The notes under the pieces are model-generated. The model was not told the DNA's origin, did no database searches, and saw only the letters and a program-made list of their open reading frames with translations. A stretch of DNA of 8,854 nucleotides from positions 1 through 8,854 of the forward strand of contig URUI01000074.1 of NCBI GenBank assembly GCA_900551015.1, in the 5' to 3' direction. The DNA comes from an uncultured Collinsella sp. Lineage in GTDB: Bacteria; Actinomycetota; Coriobacteriia; Coriobacteriales; Coriobacteriaceae. Both the position numbers and the translations under genes were made by a program. Of the stretch, positions 7,243 through 8,854 are shown in pieces. How positions within the stretch are numbered: the first letter of the stretch is position 1; each line of letters starts with the position of its first letter.

Positions 7243-7271
7243 AGTATCCATTTGAAGGCCAGGCTCGACAA
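7243..7271 (-). promoter_or_regulatory. Putative promoter of the HTH-desulfoferrodoxin gene
   Basis: On the minus strand TTGTCG (7271-7266) and GATACT (7248-7243) are separated by exactly 17 bases, each matching 4 of 6 consensus positions. Transcription would begin near 7237, which is downstream of the possible ATG at 7251 and therefore supports the ATG at 7194 as the real start. Individually the boxes are weak. Confidence 0.35.
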
Positions 7272-7272
7272 C

Positions 7273-7285
7273 CTACGCTGCGTAG
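7273..7285. promoter_or_regulatory. Perfect 13-base palindrome next to the promoter, possible operator
   Basis: CTACGCTGCGTAG is a 6+1+6 palindrome one base upstream of the proposed -35 box of the HTH-desulfoferrodoxin gene. XRE-type regulators commonly bind short palindromes in their own control region, so this is the best candidate autoregulatory operator in the window. Binding is inferred from position and symmetry only. Confidence 0.35.
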
Positions 7286-7300
7286 ACATGCGCCAATCGA

Positions 7301-7325
7301 ACGAGCGCGGATTTTTGGACACTCA
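7301..7325 (+). repeat. Right copy of the 25-base direct repeat
   Basis: Matches 6433-6457 in 24 of 25 bases and in the same orientation; the start-to-start distance is 868 bases. Its final GGACACT also forms the left arm of the neighbouring inverted repeat. Confidence 0.85.
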
Positions 7326-7375
7326 TCCTGAGTAGTCATTTAAGAACGCCCCCAACGACCACATCAGGAGTGTCC
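7317..7375. repeat. Bulged inverted repeat following the direct repeat
   Basis: GGACACT (7317-7323) and CCTGA (7327-7331) pair with AGTGTCC (7369-7375) and TCAGG (7364-7368), making 12 base pairs with a 3-base bulge on one side and a 32-base loop. It overlaps the right copy of the 25-base direct repeat and runs into the GTCCCCAGGTGCCG pair, so the three elements appear to be one composite intergenic repeat. Confidence 0.6.
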
Positions 7376-7412
7376 CCAGGTGCCGGCAGAAAAGAAACGT
7401 CCCCAGGTGCCG
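7372..7412 (+). repeat. Tandem pair of GTCCCCAGGTGCCG
   Basis: An exact 14-base word at 7372-7385 and 7399-7412, 27 bases apart start to start, separated by an A-rich spacer. Words of this type are, in my recollection, common in intergenic REP-like elements of Coriobacteriia. No coding frame here looks like a real gene. Confidence 0.7.
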
Positions 7413-7480
7413 CCCCTTGCCAGCAACGGGAGTGCCGATGTCTTGGCAACGACAGCGAGCGGGTCGCATTTGAGACAAGG

Positions 7481-7536
7481 TGACGTGAAACGAAAGGGCG
7501 CTGACCTTCTGGTCGCGCCCTTGAAGTTGAACGTCA
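7481..7536. other. Nested stem-loop element, possible structured RNA or repeat
   Basis: An outer pair TGACGT (7481-7486) / ACGTCA (7531-7536) encloses a strong inner stem: AAGGGCGC and GACC (7494-7506, with a bulged T at 7502) pairing with GGTC and GCGCCCTT (7511-7522) around the tetraloop TTCT. The whole is a two-stem hairpin with an internal loop of 7 and 8 bases. It sits in the otherwise gene-free stretch 7252-7597. Whether it is a repeat unit, a terminator for pyrE read-through (minus strand), or a small RNA cannot be told from one copy. Confidence 0.5.
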
Positions 7537-7570
7537 GATTGTCCAAATGCGGCCCGCGCAGCGTCAACTG

Positions 7571-7598
7571 GTTACGCGGTTTGGTAAAACCGCGTAAC
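7571..7598. terminator. Perfect 12-bp stem-loop overlapping the pyrE stop codon
   Basis: GTTACGCGGTTT (7571-7582) and AAACCGCGTAAC (7587-7598) form a perfect 12-bp stem with a GGTA loop. The pyrE stop codon (TAG on the minus strand, 7600-7598) overlaps the base of the stem, so the position is that of a terminator. On the minus strand no T-run follows the stem, so it may be a factor-assisted terminator or a 3'-end stabiliser instead of a classic intrinsic terminator. Confidence 0.5.
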
Positions 7599-8278
7599 TA
7601 ACGAACGCCGTACTGCTCGTAGTAGGCGTCGATAGCGGCCTTGAGCTCGTCGTCGATGACGACTTTGCCGTCGATCTCGTGGTTGTAGAGGGTCTCGACG
7701 ACCTCGGCCATGGAGACGATGCTCGCGACGGGGAAACCGTACTTGGCCTCGATCTCCTTCTGCGCGGTGGTCACGCCACCCTTGCCGACCTCCATGCGGT
7801 TGAGGGACACGATGAGGCCCTTGATCTCGACATCGGCAGCAGCCTTGACCTTGGGATAGGTCTCGTCGATGGACTTACCGCTGGTGGTGACGTCCTCGAC
7901 CATGACCACGCGGTCGCCGTCCTGGGGCTCGTAGCCCAGCAGGTTGCCCTTGTCGGCGCCGTGGTCCTTGGCCTCCTTGCGATCGCAGCAGTACTTGACC
8001 TCCTTGCCGTACAGCTCGTGGTAGGCAATTGCGGTCACGACGGCCAGCGGAATACCCTTGTAGGCCGGTCCAAACAGCACGTCAAAGTCGTCGCCAAAGT
8101 TATCGTGGATGGCCTGGGCGTAATACTCGCCCAGCTTCTTGAGCTGATAGCCCGTCACGTAGGCGCCGGCGTTCATAAAGAACGGGGACTGACGGCCGCT
8201 CTTGAGCGTAAAGCTGCCGAACTTAAGGACGTCGGACTCGACCATGAACTTGATGAACTCTTGCTTGTAAGCCTCCAT
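7598..8278 (-). CDS. pyrE: Orotate phosphoribosyltransferase
   Basis: A 226-residue OPRTase. It transfers ribose-5-phosphate from PRPP to orotate, giving orotidine 5'-monophosphate, the fifth step of de novo pyrimidine synthesis in the cytoplasm. Seen in the sequence: FGSFTLKSGRQSPFFMNAG (20-38), with the PRPP-contacting Lys26 and Arg30; the FGPAYKGIPL loop (69-78); the flexible catalytic loop region DRKEAKDHG (99-107); and the PRPP-binding motif VVMVEDVTTSGKS (124-136), with the acidic pair Glu128-Asp129. Length matches bacterial homologues. The start is the ATG at 8278 after AGAGGAG with about 5-base spacing. The frame runs further upstream without family similarity and is rejected. The gene stands alone here rather than in a pyr operon. 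No clear promoter was seen in the 70 bases upstream. Confidence 0.97.
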   Translation of the reverse strand: MEAYKQEFIKFMVESDVLKFGSFTLKSGRQSPFFMNAGAYVTGYQLKKLGEYYAQAIHDNFGDDFDVLFGPAYKGIPLAVVTAIAYHELYGKEVKYCCDRKEAKDHGADKGNLLGYEPQDGDRVVMVEDVTTSGKSIDETYPKVKAAADVEIKGLIVSLNRMEVGKGGVTTAQKEIEAKYGFPVASIVSMAEVVETLYNHEIDGKVVIDDELKAAIDAYYEQYGVR

Positions 8279-8407
8279 GCGGGCTCCTCTCGTAATCGCG
8301 TACGTGCCTTCCAGTTTAGCGCAGGCAGGGCGCGTTGCGGGCGCGCTTTGGAGCCTCAGCATTCTGTAAAGGCTTTGTCAGGAGCAATGGTTTTCCAAAC
8401 ATTGGGG

Positions 8408-8436
8408 TTGACACGGCAAACCCTCTCATCAAGAAT
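8408..8436 (+). promoter_or_regulatory. Putative promoter facing right, upstream of the short ORF
   Basis: A consensus TTGACA (8408-8413), a 17-base spacer and AAGAAT (8431-8436, 4 of 6). The transcript would start near 8443 and enter a leader with a small hairpin (GGGTA 8453-8457 / TACCC 8463-8467) before the Shine-Dalgarno at 8490-8496. It points away from pyrE. Confidence 0.45.
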
Positions 8437-8502
8437 ACGGGCGGATTGTAACGGGTACGAGATACCCAAAGCGCGCCGCACCCGGCCTTAAGGAGGTGTG
8501 CC

Positions 8503-8574
8503 ATGGAAGGCAGTCATAGTCGAAAAACCTGCATGTCGCCCTCGGCACGCCGCGAGGATTCCGCACACGCATAA
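8503..8574 (+). CDS. Possible 23-residue leader peptide or short protein
   Basis: An ATG at 8503 is preceded by a perfect AAGGAGG (8490-8496) with 6-base spacing, itself downstream of a promoter-like pair. The frame runs 23 codons to TAA (8572-8574) and encodes a polar, Arg/Ser-rich peptide (MEGSHSRKTCMSP...) with no membrane segment. A hairpin follows 25 bases later. The arrangement resembles a leader peptide or the stub of a gene cut short by rearrangement. The peptide itself is not recognised, and translation rests on the ribosome site alone. Confidence 0.35.
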   Translation: MEGSHSRKTCMSPSARREDSAHA

Positions 8575-8599
8575 GCGCCAACAGCCGACCGTCAAAACC

Positions 8600-8628
8600 A
8601 CCACAAAGGTGCCCGTCCCCTTTGTGGT
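8600..8628. repeat. Perfect 10-bp hairpin
   Basis: ACCACAAAGG (8600-8609) and CCTTTGTGGT (8619-8628) with a 9-base loop TGCCCGTCC. It is followed at once by the 10-base palindrome GCTCGCGAGC (8630-8639) and, 22 bases later, a run of six T (8661-8666). It could end transcription from the 8408 promoter, but the T-run is too far from the stem for a textbook terminator. The loop wording recalls dispersed Collinsella-type repeats. No gene lies in 8575-8687. Confidence 0.6.
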
Positions 8629-8687
8629 AGCTCGCGAGCATGACGTGAGCGACATCTAGGTTTTTTGAAGCACATACGACACGTACG

Positions 8688-8852
8688 CTAACTCCCTTCA
8701 ACAAGGAGGACCCTATGCTGATGCTCAAAACCGCCACGGTACTCGAAGCTATCTCCAAGCGCCGCCGCACCGAGCAGTGCGTCCATAATCGCATGGGTCA
8801 AAACATCTGCATCGGAGTGGCCCAGCAGCCCCAGCGTATGGGGCACCTCTAC
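8688..8852 (-). pseudogene. ispF: Truncated ispF fragment (MECDP synthase)
   Basis: Reading leftward from 8852, residues VEVPHTLGLLGHSDADVL and THAIMDALLGAAALGD match the early part of 2-C-methyl-D-erythritol 2,4-cyclodiphosphate synthase, the MEP-pathway enzyme (about 157 residues). They include the metal-site His of the GHSDADV motif, and correspond roughly to residues 23-56 of the E. coli protein. After GAAALGD (codon ending at 8746) the family sequence should continue IGxxFPDTD. Instead 19 unrelated residues follow to a TAG at 8690-8688. I searched the next 300 bases by eye and found no displaced remainder. The N-terminus lies beyond the window edge. The missing part includes the CDP and trimer-forming regions, so this copy cannot be functional. 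Confidence 0.75.
8715..8852 (+). CDS. Partial plus-strand ORF opposite the ispF fragment
   Basis: An ATG at 8715 follows AAGGAGG (8703-8709) at good spacing, and the frame stays open to the window edge (46 codons). Only the first 10 or 11 codons (MLMLKTATVLEA) lie outside the ispF-derived DNA; everything after about 8746 is antisense to ispF, giving basic, uninformative sequence. The likeliest reading is the true start of some gene whose body was replaced at the breakpoint. That gene cannot be identified from so few residues. Confidence 0.3.
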   Translation, partial: MLMLKTATVLEAISKRRRTEQCVHNRMGQNICIGVAQQPQRMGHLY

Positions 8853-8854
8853 GC

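Noticed and set aside
7364..7567. A 67-codon minus-strand ORF in the repeat region
   Set aside because: It runs straight through the repeats and hairpins and encodes basic sequence with no motif. Such frames arise from repeat DNA in GC-rich genomes.
6431..7600. CRISPR array
   Set aside because: The repeats are few, unevenly spaced (25-base copies 868 apart; 14-base copies 27 apart) and lack regular spacers; no cas gene is present.
7679..8491. A 270-codon plus-strand frame over pyrE
   Set aside because: Antisense of pyrE, rich in Leu/Val/Asp/His with no motif.
8429..8794. A 121-codon minus-strand ORF across the 8500-8700 gap
   Set aside because: It crosses the ispF breakpoint in a different frame from IspF, has no ribosome site and no recognisable motif.
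1..8854. tRNA or rRNA genes
   Set aside because: No cloverleaf-like set with a GTTCRA T-loop and no rRNA-like stretch was noticed on either strand by eye.

Overview
The window looks like a piece of a gut actinobacterial chromosome, most likely Collinsella or another coriobacterium. It is GC-rich (roughly 60%), uses strong AAGGAGG-type ribosome binding sites, carries a gut-type glycosidase island, and has hairpin-rich intergenic repeats of a style I associate with Collinsella. The taxon is an inference from recall, not from a search.

Layout. Positions 1-94 hold little, perhaps the last codons of a plus-strand gene. Next comes a carbohydrate block: a cytoplasmic GH1 6-phospho-beta-glucosidase (95-1543, minus), an AraC-type regulator (1711-2703, minus), a large divergent glycoside hydrolase of about 863 residues (2818-5409, plus), and a MurR/RpiR-type regulator with a sugar-phosphate SIS domain (5576-6430, plus). 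The AraC gene sits head-to-head with the large hydrolase and upstream of the GH1 gene on the same strand, so it may control both. No transporter, PTS component or kinase is inside the window, so the phosphorylated substrate of GH1 must be made elsewhere.

The middle of the window (6431-7597) is an XRE-type regulator (6574-7194, minus) fused to a desulfoferrodoxin/superoxide-reductase-like module with every expected iron ligand present. It is bracketed by two near-identical 25-base direct repeats (6433-6457 and 7301-7325) and by several hairpin-forming repeats. The 346 bases after it are a mosaic of repeats and stem-loops with no convincing gene.

The right end carries pyrE (7598-8278, minus), whose stop codon is embedded in a perfect 12-bp stem-loop. 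Beyond it are about 410 bases holding a good sigma70-type -35 box, a perfect Shine-Dalgarno followed by a 23-codon ORF, and a 10-bp hairpin. The window ends in the beheaded remnant of ispF on the minus strand: recognisable IspF sequence stops abruptly at about 8746, inside the GAAALGD motif. On the opposite strand a well-placed AAGGAGG/ATG opens an ORF across the same junction. This looks like a rearrangement breakpoint, or an assembly join.

The observations I would follow up first are the HTH-desulfoferrodoxin fusion within direct repeats, the hydrolase of uncertain GH family, the ispF breakpoint, and the structured elements around pyrE.
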